From Deltaproteobacteria bacterium (lineage in GTDB: Bacteria; Myxococcota; SpSt-1050; JACRCP01), in NCBI GenBank assembly GCA_016218965.1, contig JACRCP010000125.1:1-44249 (forward strand): DNA of 44,249 nucleotides, in the 5' to 3' direction. Made by a program: the position numbers and the translations under genes. Below are positions 1-8,819 of the stretch, one piece after another. A model generated the notes under the pieces. That model had not been told where the DNA came from. It saw only the letters and a program-made list of their open reading frames with translations, and made no database searches. The first letter of the stretch is position 1. Every line of letters starts with the position of its first letter.

Positions 1-1566
1 ACCAAATCCTCCTTCTCCAAGCAGTTCGACCTCGGCGCCGCCGGGACGTTCAACTCGGTCACGGTCAAGGGCGTGTTGGGAGGGGTGAACAGCAAGGTCA
101 CGGTCAAGTACCGGCTGGCGGGGGCGGACGCCATATTTGGGGCGTGGAGCGCGGGGACGGATATCACGACGCTTCCGGGGACGGTCACGATCTCGTCGGG
201 CGCGGGGCGGTACATGGAGGTGGCTCTCATGATCGACGACAACGGCCGTCTTGGGGTGACATCGGGGATGGGGTCGAGCGAGGTGTCGGAGGTCGCGGTG
301 GATTACTCGGTGGGGAAGGCCGACGGGCTCGCGTGTGCGGTGGACGGCGAGTGCATCAACAACCACTGTGTCGGCCTTGTGTGCTGCAACTCGGCGTGCG
401 ACGCGCCGGGGCAGTGCCAGACGGCGGGGACCTGCGTTGCGGGGACTTGCGCGTACGGGAACAAGGCGAACACCGAGGTCTGCGACGACGGGAACGTCTG
501 CACCGCCAACGACAAGTGCGATGGGAACGGATCATGCGCCGGTGCGCCCAATCCCGGACCTTGCGACGATGAGAACCCCTGCACGTTGGCAGATACGTGC
601 AGCGGGGGAGTTTGTGCGGGAGAGCCGCATCCCTGCACGCCCGGCCCGTGCGATCTGACGAGCGTGTGTGACGGAGCGGGCGGGTGCACCAAGACGTACA
701 AGGACAACACGACGTCGTGCGATGATTCGAACCCCTGCACGCACACCGACAAGTGCGACGGCTCCGGCGGGTGCTCGGGCACGGCCTATGGGTGCACCAG
801 CCCGGCAGCCTGCGAGACGGCCACCGGGGCGACGTGCGCCGGTGACGGGACGTGTGCGTACCCGGCGAACACCGGCGCCTCGTGCTCGGACGGGAACTCG
901 TGCAGCCATACCGACCAGTGCCAGGCCGACAAGTCTTGTGCAGGGACGGCCTATTCGTGCCCTGCGCCCGCGCAGTGCCAACAGTCGGTGACGTGCAACG
1001 GGTCGGGTGGATGCACGATGAGCAACAAGCAATCCTTCGAATTGTGCAACGACGGCGACTCGTGCACCACCGGCGACCACTGCGACGGGCAGGGGAACTG
1101 CGTTGGCGGGGGAGTGGACCCGGCGTGCGTGGACGCGGGGACGGCGGACACGGGGGCAGACGCGGAGACAGATGCAGGCGCAGACGCGGGGACAGACACA
1201 GGCGCAGACGCGGAGACAACGGACACAGGCGAACAGGATGCCGGGGGGGATGTTGGCTTCGACTCCGGGTCCGATACGTCCTATCCGTCCGACGTGTCCA
1301 TCGACGGATCTCAGGACGCATCCTCGGACGTCGGTGCCGACGACGGCGCTTGCCTCTGCGACATGACCTACAGTTGCGATCCGGATTGTTTGTGCGATCC
1401 CGAATGCCCCCGGCCGGATGCGGGCCGCGACGCCGCCGCGGACGCGGCGACCATCCCCGCCGACACGGGGGCAGGGGCGAAGGACGGCAGGGCGGGTGAG
1501 AAGGAAACCGCGTCTTGGCGCGAGACGCCGTACTCGTGTTCGTGCGCGACGATTTGGGTGGAATGA
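1..1566 (+). CDS. Cysteine-repeat secreted/surface protein, 5' end outside window
   Basis: The reading frame is open from base 1, so the N-terminus (and any signal peptide) lies before the window; the first internal ATG/GTG-type codons are not necessarily the start. After about 100 residues of beta-rich-looking sequence the protein has repeated modules of the form C-D-D-x-N-x-C-T-x-x-D-x-C-x-G-x-G-x-C, typical of extracellular cysteine-rich repeat proteins of myxobacteria and relatives. A low-complexity Asp/Ala/Thr/Gly stretch follows, then a short second Cys cluster (CLCDMTYSCDPDCLCDPEC) and a C-terminal SCSC motif. No transmembrane or MYXO-CTERM anchor follows in frame. The stop overlaps the ATG of the next gene (ATGA). 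Role unknown; probably surface or secreted, disulfide-stabilised. Confidence is high that it is coding and low for function. Confidence 0.8.
   Translation, partial: TKSSFSKQFDLGAAGTFNSVTVKGVLGGVNSKVTVKYRLAGADAIFGAWSAGTDITTLPGTVTISSGAGRYMEVALMIDDNGRLGVTSGMGSSEVSEVAVDYSVGKADGLACAVDGECINNHCVGLVCCNSACDAPGQCQTAGTCVAGTCAYGNKANTEVCDDGNVCTANDKCDGNGSCAGAPNPGPCDDENPCTLADTCSGGVCAGEPHPCTPGPCDLTSVCDGAGGCTKTYKDNTTSCDDSNPCTHTDKCDGSGGCSGTAYGCTSPAACETATGATCAGDGTCAYPANTGASCSDGNSCSHTDQCQADKSCAGTAYSCPAPAQCQQSVTCNGSGGCTMSNKQSFELCNDGDSCTTGDHCDGQGNCVGGGVDPACVDAGTADTGADAETDAGADAGTDTGADAETTDTGEQDAGGDVGFDSGSDTSYPSDVSIDGSQDASSDVGADDGACLCDMTYSCDPDCLCDPECPRPDAGRDAAADAATIPADTGAGAKDGRAGEKETASWRETPYSCSCATIWVE
1156..1230 (+). 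repeat. In-frame 24-27 bp tandem repeat inside the cysteine-repeat gene
   Basis: Three consecutive units start with GCAGACGCGG and end with CAGGC. Two are 24 bp and one is 27 bp, so the frame is preserved. They encode the ADAETDAG / ADAGTDTG / ADAETTDTG linker. Repeat number could vary between strains without breaking the frame. Confidence 0.7.
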
Positions 1567-2669
1567 TGGGAATCACTGTCAACCCCGTCGGGGTGCTCAT
1601 TGGCGTTTTTCTATCCCTGCTGTTGCCACCCTCCCTGACCCTTGCCGAAGACAAACCTGCGGCCCAGACCCTGCCTAGGAAGACCAAGGTCGCGGTCTTC
1701 GACATGGAGGCGCTCTCGGGCGTCGAGTCCAAGCTGGCGGAACTGGTCACCGAGTGCGTGAGCGCCGAGGCGCGTGGCGCCCAAGGCGTCGAGGTGATGA
1801 GGGTGAAGGAACTCGAGGCGATGCTCGGCTACGAGCAACAAAAACAGATGGCCGGCTGCAACGATACAACATGCGCCGTGGCGCTGGGCGGGGCGTTTGG
1901 CGTCGACAAGATCGTCATGGGGACACTCGGCAAGGTCGGGCAGACGCACGTCTTCAACCTGAAGCTCATCGACGTGAAAGCCGCGCGCGTCGAGAACCAG
2001 TACTACCAGAAGGTGACGAGCGCGTCCGAGGAAAAGTTCCTCGACGCCGCCACGGCCGCCGTCGCCGTCCTGTTCGGCCAGCAACCAAAGACCGGCGCAA
2101 CCGTCGCGCCGGCCTCGCCACCCGCCCCCTTGGATGAGGCTCGGGCAATGCCTCCTCCGAAGAAAGAGCGGGGCGCCGGCGACCTCGCGCAGAGCCGCCC
2201 CACAACCGCCGGCGGTGAACCGCCCGTGTCGCGCGTCGAACGGCCGGCGTCAGGAATCGAACACCCCGGCTTGGGGCACGGCGGCCAGTTCTCGCTCACG
2301 CTTCGGGGCTACGCCGACCACAAGTTCAGCGGCGGGGCCGGCGATCTTGCGTTGGGGTATGCGGTGGCCGACTGGATTGAACTTTCCGCGGGGGCTGGTT
2401 TCGGCCAATATTTCATCGTCAAGCCGAGGGCGGTGGCCTACCCGATCGGCGCGGCCGGGGCGCTCAAGCCAAACGTATTCCTGCAGGGCGGCGTGGTTTT
2501 CGCGCGGAGCGTGGAGGCGAGCGCAGGGGGCGGCATTGGCCTTCTGTTCGACCTCAATCGCAATGTGGGCCTTCTAGCCGAGGTGCCGGTCGAGTACTTC
2601 TTCAACGCGCAGGAAGGCGCGGCGGCCTTCGTGGTGTTGTTCTCGCTGGGTATCCAGGCGCGGATGTGA
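1563..2669 (+). CDS. Exported CsgG/LpoB-like protein with C-terminal beta-rich domain
   Basis: The start at ATG 1563 overlaps the upstream stop and gives a signal peptide with a hydrophobic core (GVLIGVFLSLLLPPSLTLA) followed by AED. The longer upstream extension would be antisense-like sequence. Residues about 35-185 have the layout of the CsgG/LpoB/FlgO-type fold often found in deltaproteobacterial envelope proteins: KVAVFDMEALSGVE, a conserved CNDTTCAVALGGAFGVDKIV motif, then LKLIDVKAARVENQ. A Pro/Ala-rich linker follows, then about 130 residues of alternating hydrophobic strands (FSLTLRGYADHKFSGGAGDL and on) resembling an outer-membrane barrel or lipid-binding domain. No lipobox cysteine is visible after the signal. 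It is probably periplasmic or outer-membrane; the exact role is unknown. Confidence 0.75.
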   Translation: MMGITVNPVGVLIGVFLSLLLPPSLTLAEDKPAAQTLPRKTKVAVFDMEALSGVESKLAELVTECVSAEARGAQGVEVMRVKELEAMLGYEQQKQMAGCNDTTCAVALGGAFGVDKIVMGTLGKVGQTHVFNLKLIDVKAARVENQYYQKVTSASEEKFLDAATAAVAVLFGQQPKTGATVAPASPPAPLDEARAMPPPKKERGAGDLAQSRPTTAGGEPPVSRVERPASGIEHPGLGHGGQFSLTLRGYADHKFSGGAGDLALGYAVADWIELSAGAGFGQYFIVKPRAVAYPIGAAGALKPNVFLQGGVVFARSVEASAGGGIGLLFDLNRNVGLLAEVPVEYFFNAQEGAAAFVVLFSLGIQARM

Positions 2670-2700
2670 AAAACCGGCCGCGAAAACGCGCACAAACGAA

Positions 2701-2729
2701 TTGACACGTGAGGACCTTTCGCGTAGATT
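2701..2729 (+). promoter_or_regulatory. Sigma70-type promoter of the nuo operon
   Basis: TTGACA (2701-2706), 17-bp spacer, TAGATT (2724-2729). Only 9 nt separate the -10 box from the nuoA ATG at 2739, so the transcript should start at or within about 4 nt of the start codon (leaderless). No Shine-Dalgarno sequence lies before nuoA. Confidence 0.75.
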
Positions 2730-2738
2730 GCGCACGCC

Positions 2739-3101
2739 ATGAGCGCGGTTTACCTCCCGATTTTCGTGATGCTTTTGTTTTCCGGCGCGCTCGCCGGCGG
2801 CATGCTTCTTTTTTCGATGCCGTTCGGCCCCTACAACCCCACCCGCGTCAAGTCCGAGCCATTCGAGTGCGGCTGCAGGTCGATAGGCCCCAACCGTGTC
2901 CGCTTCTCGGCCCAGTTCTACATCCTTGCGATTCTCCTCGTGGTTTTCGACATCGAGGCGGCGTTCATGTTCCCCTGGGCGGTGCTGTTTTCAAAGCTCG
3001 GCCTCGCGGGGTTCATCGAGATGCTCGTGTTCATTGGCGTGCTCGTCCTGGGCTTCGTCTACCTGTGGCGGAGCGGGGGGCTGGACGCGCTGGACAAATA
3101 G
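2739..3101 (+). CDS. nuoA: NADH-quinone oxidoreductase subunit A
   Basis: A 120-residue membrane protein of complex I, matching the usual NuoA length. It has three hydrophobic helices (residues about 5-27, 58-80 and 88-112) and the characteristic loop KSEPFECG with the conserved cysteine, followed by RFSAQFYILAILLVVFDIEAAFMFPWA, the hallmark of the family (split here by wording only; residues about 55-80). It sits in the inner membrane near the quinone site. It is the first gene of a nuoABCDGHI run and appears to be translated from a leaderless message. Confidence 0.95.
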   Translation: MSAVYLPIFVMLLFSGALAGGMLLFSMPFGPYNPTRVKSEPFECGCRSIGPNRVRFSAQFYILAILLVVFDIEAAFMFPWAVLFSKLGLAGFIEMLVFIGVLVLGFVYLWRSGGLDALDK

Positions 3102-3128
3102 GAAGGCACGAGGCATGAGGCGCGAGGC

Positions 3129-3668
3129 ATGAGCAGGGCAGGGACAAACGACGAACGGATGATCTCGCCGGTCGCGGCCGCCTCCAGGCTCGATGCCTCG
3201 ATCGACTACGTCCGGAAGTTCGTCAACTGGGGCCGGAAGTACTCGCTCTTCCAGTACCCTTTTGTGACGGCCTGCTGCGGCATGGAGTACATGGCGGTCG
3301 CCTGCCCGCGCTACGACATGGCGCGGTTCGGCGCAGAGATCCCCCGTTTCTCCCCGCGCCAGGCCGATCTGCTCTGGGTGGTTGGCACCATAAGCCAGAA
3401 GATCTCCCCCATGCTCAAGAGGGTCTACGACCAGATGTGCGAGCCCAAGTGGGTCATCGCATTCGGCGTCTGCGCGTCTTCGGGCGGTTTCTACGACAAC
3501 TACGCGACGGTCCAGGGGGCCGACCGAGTGATCCCGGTGGATGTCTACATCCCCGGCTGCCCCCCGCGGCCCGAGGCAGTGCTCGACGCGCTGATGCTTT
3601 TGCAGAAGAAGATCGACGCCGGGCCCCTGAACGCGTTCGGCAGGCTGCGGCGCCAAGAGACGGAATAG
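3129..3668 (+). CDS. nuoB: NADH-quinone oxidoreductase subunit B
   Basis: The 179-residue subunit that binds the terminal [4Fe-4S] cluster N2 passing electrons to quinone. The tandem cysteines of the N2 site are seen in [10 protein letters not shown], and the other two ligands in [13 protein letters not shown] and [11 protein letters not shown]. The catalytic face continues with [11 protein letters not shown]. The gap from nuoA is 27 nt and contains a short imperfect tandem (GAGGCATGAG copies) running into the start. An alternative ATG at 3168 would remove a non-conserved N-terminus. Peripheral arm, cytoplasmic face. Confidence 0.95.
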   Translation: MSRAGTNDERMISPVAAASRLDASIDYVRKFVNWGRKYSLFQYPFVTACCGMEYMAVACPRYDMARFGAEIPRFSPRQADLLWVVGTISQKISPMLKRVYDQMCEPKWVIAFGVCASSGGFYDNYATVQGADRVIPVDVYIPGCPPRPEAVLDALMLLQKKIDAGPLNAFGRLRRQETE

Positions 3669-3700
3669 GTCGTATCGGACACACAGGACCGATTGGACGA

Positions 3701-4282
3701 ATGAGCGAACTGCTCGAAAAGGCCAGGTCGGCGTTCTCCGCCGACATCACCGATTCGCACGATCGTTGCGGCGACGACACTGTCATCATCAGGCGCGAGG
3801 CGCTCCCCAAGGTCATGAAGGCCCTGCGCGGGGAGGACGATTTCGCCTTCGACCAGGTCACGGACATCACCGCGGTCGACTGGTACGGGAAAAAGTCTCC
3901 GCGGTTCGAGGTCGTCTACCACCTCTACTCGTACCGGCACCTCCACCGCCTCCGCGTGAAGGTAAAGGTCCCGGAGGACGACGCGGTCGTCGATACGGTG
4001 ACCGGCGTCTGGAAGGGCGCCAACTGGCTCGAGCGCGAGGTTTGGGACCTCTACGGCATCAACTTCCGCGGCCACCCCGACATGCGCAGGATTCTCCTTT
4101 ACGACGAGTTCCAGGGCCACCCCCTTCGCAAGGACTACCCCATTGACCTCCGCCAGCCGTTGGTCCCCGCCCGCGACGTGGACGAGGCCGCATGCTCGTC
4201 GATCGGCGCGGCGAAGCTCGACCGGAACTGCGAGGGGTACCCGGCGAACTACCGAAAGCAAAGGGCGGTAAAGCGCAAGTGA
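3701..4282 (+). CDS. nuoC: NADH-quinone oxidoreductase subunit C
   Basis: The 193-residue 30-kDa subunit of the complex I connecting module. ATG 3701 is chosen because the longer frame upstream overlaps nuoB and has no homology. Family signature residues are clear: the segment WLEREVWDLYGINFRGHPDMR and then the end of the domain, HPLRKDYP. It is separate from NuoD, unlike the fused NuoCD of enterobacteria. The stop overlaps the probable GTG start of nuoD by 3 nt, indicating translational coupling. The short spacer after nuoB carries a degenerate decamer-like repeat (CGTATCGGAC / CCGATTGGAC). Confidence 0.94.
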   Translation: MSELLEKARSAFSADITDSHDRCGDDTVIIRREALPKVMKALRGEDDFAFDQVTDITAVDWYGKKSPRFEVVYHLYSYRHLHRLRVKVKVPEDDAVVDTVTGVWKGANWLEREVWDLYGINFRGHPDMRRILLYDEFQGHPLRKDYPIDLRQPLVPARDVDEAACSSIGAAKLDRNCEGYPANYRKQRAVKRK

Positions 4283-5466
4283 ACGACGCTTCGGACTACA
4301 CCACGCACGAGATGGTCCTCAACATGGGGCCGTCGCACCCGGCGACCCACGGGATCATCCGCATGCTTGCGACGCTCGACGGCGAGCGCGTCAGGGACGT
4401 CGACATCCAAGTGGGGTACCTCCACCGCGCGTTCGAGAAGATGTCCGAGTCGATCCGCTGGCAGCAGGTCTTCCCGTACACCGACCGCTTAAACTACGTC
4501 AGCCCGCTCATGAACAACGTTGGCTATGCGATGGCGGTCGAAAAACTACTGGGCATCGATGTGCCCGAGCGGACGCAATATATTAGGATGATCGCGTGCG
4601 AGATATCCCGCCTGTGCGACCACCTGACCTGCGTCGGACCCGGCGCGATGGAGCTGGGGGCGTTCACAGCCTTCCTGTACTGCATCGAGGCCAGGGACTG
4701 GCTCTGGGACCTCATCGAGCGGCAGACGGGCGCACGGGTCACCCCGGCCTACGTCCGCATCGGAGGGCTTGCCGCGGATGTGGACGACGACTACTGCGCC
4801 AATGTCGGGAAGGTACTGGACAAGATTCAGCCGCTTATCGACGACATCGACAAACTGCTCACCGGGAACCAGGTCTTCCTCGACCGCATGAAGGGGATCG
4901 GGGTCCTCTCGGCGGCCGACGCGATCGATCTCGGCCTCACCGGCCCGCTCCTTCGCGCGGCCGGCGTCAGACACGACCTTCGCAAGGCGCGCCCGTACAT
5001 GTTCTACGACCGCGTCGATTTTGACGTCCCGATCGGAACCTCGGGGGACAACTACGACCGGTACCTGGTCCGCATGGAGGAGATGAGGCAGTCGGTCAGG
5101 ATACTCCGCCAGCTCATCGCCGACGTCCCCGAGGGGCCCATCAACGTCGAGAACACGGGCATAGTCCTTCCCGAAAAGCGGGATGTCTACGAAACGATAG
5201 AGGGCGCCGCCAACCACTTCATGCTCATTCTGGACGGGATCAAGGTCCCGGCGGGCGAGGCGTACTGCGCTACGGAGGCCGCCAACGGCGAGCTCGGGTT
5301 CTACGTCGTCTCCGACGGATCCGGCCGGCCGCTCAAGTGCCGTGTCCGCGGGCCGAGCTTCGTCCATATGCAGGCCCTGAAGTTCATGGTCATGGGCTCA
5401 CTGCTCTCCGACGTGGTGCCGACGTTCGGGATGTTGAACATGATCGGCGGGGAGTGCGACAGATGA
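4279..5466 (+). CDS. nuoD: NADH-quinone oxidoreductase subunit D
   Basis: The 395-residue 49-kDa subunit, which forms the quinone-reducing cavity with NuoB. The N-terminal quinone-site loop is recognisable as NMGPSHPATHG near residue 16, followed by GYLHRAFEKMSE. The C-terminal motif is SDVVPTFGMLNMIGGECDR, with the conserved penultimate Asp and terminal Arg. The GTG at 4279 (overlapping the nuoC stop) is preferred; an ATG at 4312 is a possible later start. It belongs to the family of [NiFe]-hydrogenase large-subunit relatives but lacks the CxxC metal ligands, as expected for NuoD. Its stop overlaps the nuoG start. Confidence 0.95.
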   Translation: MNDASDYTTHEMVLNMGPSHPATHGIIRMLATLDGERVRDVDIQVGYLHRAFEKMSESIRWQQVFPYTDRLNYVSPLMNNVGYAMAVEKLLGIDVPERTQYIRMIACEISRLCDHLTCVGPGAMELGAFTAFLYCIEARDWLWDLIERQTGARVTPAYVRIGGLAADVDDDYCANVGKVLDKIQPLIDDIDKLLTGNQVFLDRMKGIGVLSAADAIDLGLTGPLLRAAGVRHDLRKARPYMFYDRVDFDVPIGTSGDNYDRYLVRMEEMRQSVRILRQLIADVPEGPINVENTGIVLPEKRDVYETIEGAANHFMLILDGIKVPAGEAYCATEAANGELGFYVVSDGSGRPLKCRVRGPSFVHMQALKFMVMGSLLSDVVPTFGMLNMIGGECDR

Positions 5467-7082
5467 CCACCGCCGCGGCGCCAAAAGAGGTGACGCTCAC
5501 GATTGACGAACGGCCGGCGAAGGTCCCGCCCGGGACGACGATCCTCGAGGCGGCCAAGACCGTCGGCGTCCGCATCCCCCATTTCTGCTATCACAAATGC
5601 CTTTCGATCGCGGCCAACTGCCGCATGTGCCTCGTCGAGGTCGAGAAGTCGCCCAAGCTCGTCCCCGCGTGCCACGGCCGCGTTGCCGAGGGCATGGTCG
5701 TCCGGACGACCACGCCCAAGGTGAAAAAGGCCCAGCAGGCGGTAATGGAGTTCCTTTTCATCAACCACCCCGTTGACTGCCCCATTTGCGACCAGGCCGG
5801 CGAGTGTAAACTCCAGGACTATTTCATGGAGTTCCAGAAGCAGCTCTCGCGCTTCAAGGAGGAGAAGGTCGAGAAGGCCAAGGCGCAGCCGATCGGGCCG
5901 TACATCGTCTACGACGCCGAGCGGTGCATCCTGTGCACGCGCTGTGTCCGCTTCATGGCCGAGATCGCAAAGGACCCACAGCTCGCCCCCGTCGGGCGGG
6001 GCGATCGGAGCTGCATCAGCACGGCCCCCGGCCGCAAGCTGGACCACCCATACTCCCTCAACACGGTGGACATCTGCCCGGTCGGCGCGCTCACGAGCCG
6101 CGAGTTCCGGTTCAAGATGCGAACCTGGTTCCTATCGAACGCCGACTCGATCTGTACCGGCTGCTCGCGGGGGTGCTCGGTGGTCCTCCAGCACCACCAG
6201 GGGACGGCGCACCGCTACCTTGCGCGCGAGAACCCTCTCGTGAACGACTCGTGGCTGTGCGACGACGGGAGACTGGGCTACCGCCGCATCAACGATCATC
6301 GTCTCAAGGACGCCGCAGAGCGCAAGGGAAACGAGATGTTGACGCTGGCGTACGACGAGGCCGTCAAGCAGGCGGGACAGACGCTTCTCGAGGACAGGGG
6401 GAGCATCGGAGTGGCAATCTCGCCTCAGGTGACCTGCGAGGACGCCTTTGCTCTGATGCGGTTCTGCGCCGACATCCTGGGCGTCCGGGAGATCCATCTG
6501 ACCGGAAGGGCGGACTGGGCGCCCGACAACCTGCTCAAGAGGGCCGACGCAAACCCCAACCGGCGCGGCATAAGCGAGATCGCCGCGGCTCTCGGCATGA
6601 AAGTGTTCGACGTCCACGCCCTCATCAAGGCGGCGCAGAACGGGGCGTTTGAAACCCTGCTGGCGGTCGGCGCGGACGTTCCCGATGACATCCCCGAGAT
6701 CCTCGACCTCAAGAAGTTCGAGACCGTGATCGTGCTGGCCGAGCGCACCAGGGGGATATTCGAGGTCGGCGACCTTGCCATCCCGCTCGCGGTGCATGCC
6801 GAACAGGACGGGACGATGGTGAATGCCGAGGGGCTTGTCCAGCGCGTCCGCCCGATGGGCAGGCAGAAGAACCGCGCCGTTCCCGCATGGAAGGCGCTCT
6901 CGGACGTCGCCGGACGGATGGAACGCGAGTTCCGCTTTGCCGGGCCCGACGCGGTGTTTGCGGCGCTCGCCGAGGCCGTCCCGTTCTTCGGCGGGATGTC
7001 GCACGCCTCCATCCCGGCGCACGGCGCGTGGGGCGCGGGTGCCGCCCCGCCGGAAAGGAAACCGCTGTGCACACCGCGCTAG
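5463..7082 (+). CDS. nuoG: NADH-quinone oxidoreductase subunit G (short form)
   Basis: A 539-residue iron-sulfur subunit. ATG 5463 overlaps the nuoD stop. In order: a [2Fe-2S] ferredoxin domain (FCYHKCLSIAANCRMC and PACH), a His-ligated [4Fe-4S] site (HPVDCPICDQAGECKLQ), a further [4Fe-4S] set (CILCTRC and DICPVGAL), then a molybdopterin-oxidoreductase-like region starting ICTGCSRGC. The last part is much shorter than in the 700-900-residue NuoG of many bacteria and should not bind a molybdenum cofactor. No nuoE or nuoF lies next to it, although NuoG normally receives electrons from NuoEF; the partner subunits must be elsewhere. The C-terminal tail overlaps nuoH. Confidence 0.92.
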   Translation: MTTAAAPKEVTLTIDERPAKVPPGTTILEAAKTVGVRIPHFCYHKCLSIAANCRMCLVEVEKSPKLVPACHGRVAEGMVVRTTTPKVKKAQQAVMEFLFINHPVDCPICDQAGECKLQDYFMEFQKQLSRFKEEKVEKAKAQPIGPYIVYDAERCILCTRCVRFMAEIAKDPQLAPVGRGDRSCISTAPGRKLDHPYSLNTVDICPVGALTSREFRFKMRTWFLSNADSICTGCSRGCSVVLQHHQGTAHRYLARENPLVNDSWLCDDGRLGYRRINDHRLKDAAERKGNEMLTLAYDEAVKQAGQTLLEDRGSIGVAISPQVTCEDAFALMRFCADILGVREIHLTGRADWAPDNLLKRADANPNRRGISEIAAALGMKVFDVHALIKAAQNGAFETLLAVGADVPDDIPEILDLKKFETVIVLAERTRGIFEVGDLAIPLAVHAEQDGTMVNAEGLVQRVRPMGRQKNRAVPAWKALSDVAGRMEREFRFAGPDAVFAALAEAVPFFGGMSHASIPAHGAWGAGAAPPERKPLCTPR

Positions 7083-8323
7083 TGCTCTTGCTCGCGGCCG
7101 TGAAGGCCGGCGCAATCCTCGCCGCGGCCATGACCGCGGGCGCGCTGCTTACGCTTGTCGAGCGGCGGCTGTCGGCCATGATCCAGGACCGCGTGGGCCC
7201 CAACCGCGCCGACGTCACGCTGGCGGGCCGCAGGTTCACCATGGGCGGGCTTTTGCACCCGATGGCCGACGGCGTGAAGATGCTGTTCAAGGAGGACTTC
7301 ATCCCCGAGGGCGCCAACCGGTTCATCTTTGTCCTGGCGCCGTTCGTCGTCATGTTTTTCACGCTCGCGACGTTTTCGGTCATTCCGTTCGGCGATGTCC
7401 TCGACCTCTCGGCCATCGGACTCGGACTGGTCCCGTTGCAGATAGCCGACCTCAACGTGGGTCTGCTGTTCGCCATGGCCGTTGCCTCGCTGGCCATATA
7501 CGGCACGGTGCTCGCGGGCTGGTCCAGCAACAACAAGTTCTCGCTCCTGGGCGGGATGAGGGCCGCGTCGCAGCTTGTCGCGTACGAGGCCGTGATGGGG
7601 CTTTGCCTCGTCGGCGCGGTCATGGTCTTCGGCACCGCGTCGCTCAAGGGAATCGTGGACGCACAGGCCGGCACGGTCCTGGGCTTCCTCCCGCGCTGGG
7701 GTGTCTTCGTCCAGCCGCTCGCGTTCCTCATTTTCATCGTCGCGGCAATCGCCGAATCCAAGAGGGTCCCGTTCGACATCCCCGAGGGCGAGTCCGAGAT
7801 CATCGGCTATTTCATAGAGTACAGCGGCCTCAAGTTCGCCATGTTCTTTCTGGGCGAGTTCATCGAGGTGGCCCTGGCCGCCATCATGATGACCGTGGTC
7901 TTCTTCGGCGGCTGGCACATCCCGTGGGTGGACCCGGCAAACTACGGAACGGCGGCGCCGTGGGTCATCGGAATCGCCGGACTCGCCGGGGTCTTCGCCG
8001 GGGCGGTCGCCGCGTGGGGCCACGGCTCAAGGCTGATGGGCGCCGTGATCGCGCTTGGGGGATGCGGCGCGGTTTGCGCGGCCGGCGCGCTCGCGTTCGC
8101 GCCGCTCCCGGGCTGGATTGCGGGCTGCGGCGTCGCGGCCGCGCAGGTCCTCGTTTTTGTCGGCAAGGCGGCGGTGCTCACATGGCTCCAGTTCATGGTG
8201 AGGTGGACGCTTCCGCGTTTCCGCTTCGACCAGCTCCTCGCCATCGGTTGGAAGAAGCTGGTTCCCTGGTCGCTTGCGAACATCGTGCTGACCGGGGCCG
8301 TGCTGCTGTGGGTCACATCATGA
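7067..8323 (+). CDS. nuoH: NADH-quinone oxidoreductase subunit H
   Basis: The 418-residue integral membrane subunit linking the quinone site to the proton channels. The GTG start at 7067 is chosen for the GGAAAGGA ribosome-binding sequence just before it and because the N-terminus then reads MHTALVLLLAAVKAG. The family loop LVERRLSAMIQDRVGPNRA and the acidic segment AESKRVPFDIPEGESEIIGYF are present. About nine hydrophobic helices can be counted. The protein is longer than many NuoH proteins because of an extra hydrophobic stretch around residues 300-360 (IGIAGLAGVFAGAVAAW and on). It overlaps nuoG by 16 nt and its stop overlaps the nuoI start. Confidence 0.94.
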   Translation: MHTALVLLLAAVKAGAILAAAMTAGALLTLVERRLSAMIQDRVGPNRADVTLAGRRFTMGGLLHPMADGVKMLFKEDFIPEGANRFIFVLAPFVVMFFTLATFSVIPFGDVLDLSAIGLGLVPLQIADLNVGLLFAMAVASLAIYGTVLAGWSSNNKFSLLGGMRAASQLVAYEAVMGLCLVGAVMVFGTASLKGIVDAQAGTVLGFLPRWGVFVQPLAFLIFIVAAIAESKRVPFDIPEGESEIIGYFIEYSGLKFAMFFLGEFIEVALAAIMMTVVFFGGWHIPWVDPANYGTAAPWVIGIAGLAGVFAGAVAAWGHGSRLMGAVIALGGCGAVCAAGALAFAPLPGWIAGCGVAAAQVLVFVGKAAVLTWLQFMVRWTLPRFRFDQLLAIGWKKLVPWSLANIVLTGAVLLWVTS

Positions 8324-8808
8324 AGTACTACATCGACACTCTCAAGGGCGTGATGGTGACCACGCGCCACCTCGTGAAAAACGTCCTCCGCCGCGAAAAG
8401 GCCGGGGTCGTGACCGTGGAGTACCCCGAAAAGAAGCTCACCTACCGCCCCAACTTCAGGGGACTCCACAGGTTGACGAGACGCCCGGACGGGACCCCCA
8501 AGTGCGTCGCGTGTTTCATGTGCGAGACCGTCTGCCCCGCGTACTGCATCCATATCGAGGCCGAGGAGAGCCCCGACGGCCGGATCGAAAAACGCCCGAA
8601 GGTGTTTGTGATAGACGAGCTGCGCTGTGTCGTCTGCGGTCTTTGCGTCGAGGCGTGCCCCGAAGACGCCATCCGCATGGACACCGCGGTCCACCCCCCT
8701 CCGGCCACCGGGCGCGACGAATTCCTCTACGAGCGCGACGTTCTCATGTCGCACAAGGGTGCAGGTCCGGAACCACCGGCGGCTTCCGGCGGCGGCCGCC
8801 GCAGATGA
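8320..8808 (+). CDS. nuoI: NADH-quinone oxidoreductase subunit I
   Basis: A 162-residue ferredoxin-like subunit carrying clusters N6a and N6b. It has two classical [4Fe-4S] motifs: CVACFMCETVCP at about residues 64-75 and CVVCGLCVEACP at about 104-115. The start at ATG 8320 overlaps the nuoH stop. The C-terminal tail is Gly/Pro/Arg-rich and not conserved. It is the last nuo gene here: nuoJ, K, L, M and N, which form the proton-pumping membrane arm, do not follow, and an unrelated gene begins 106 nt later. Confidence 0.95.
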   Translation: MKYYIDTLKGVMVTTRHLVKNVLRREKAGVVTVEYPEKKLTYRPNFRGLHRLTRRPDGTPKCVACFMCETVCPAYCIHIEAEESPDGRIEKRPKVFVIDELRCVVCGLCVEACPEDAIRMDTAVHPPPATGRDEFLYERDVLMSHKGAGPEPPAASGGGRRR

Positions 8809-8819
8809 AACCACGCCTG

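Noticed and set aside
356..1750. 464-residue open frame on the minus strand opposite the cysteine-repeat gene
   Set aside because: Arg/Pro-rich shadow frame produced by high GC content. It has no domain or start signal, while the + strand has clear Cys-repeat periodicity.
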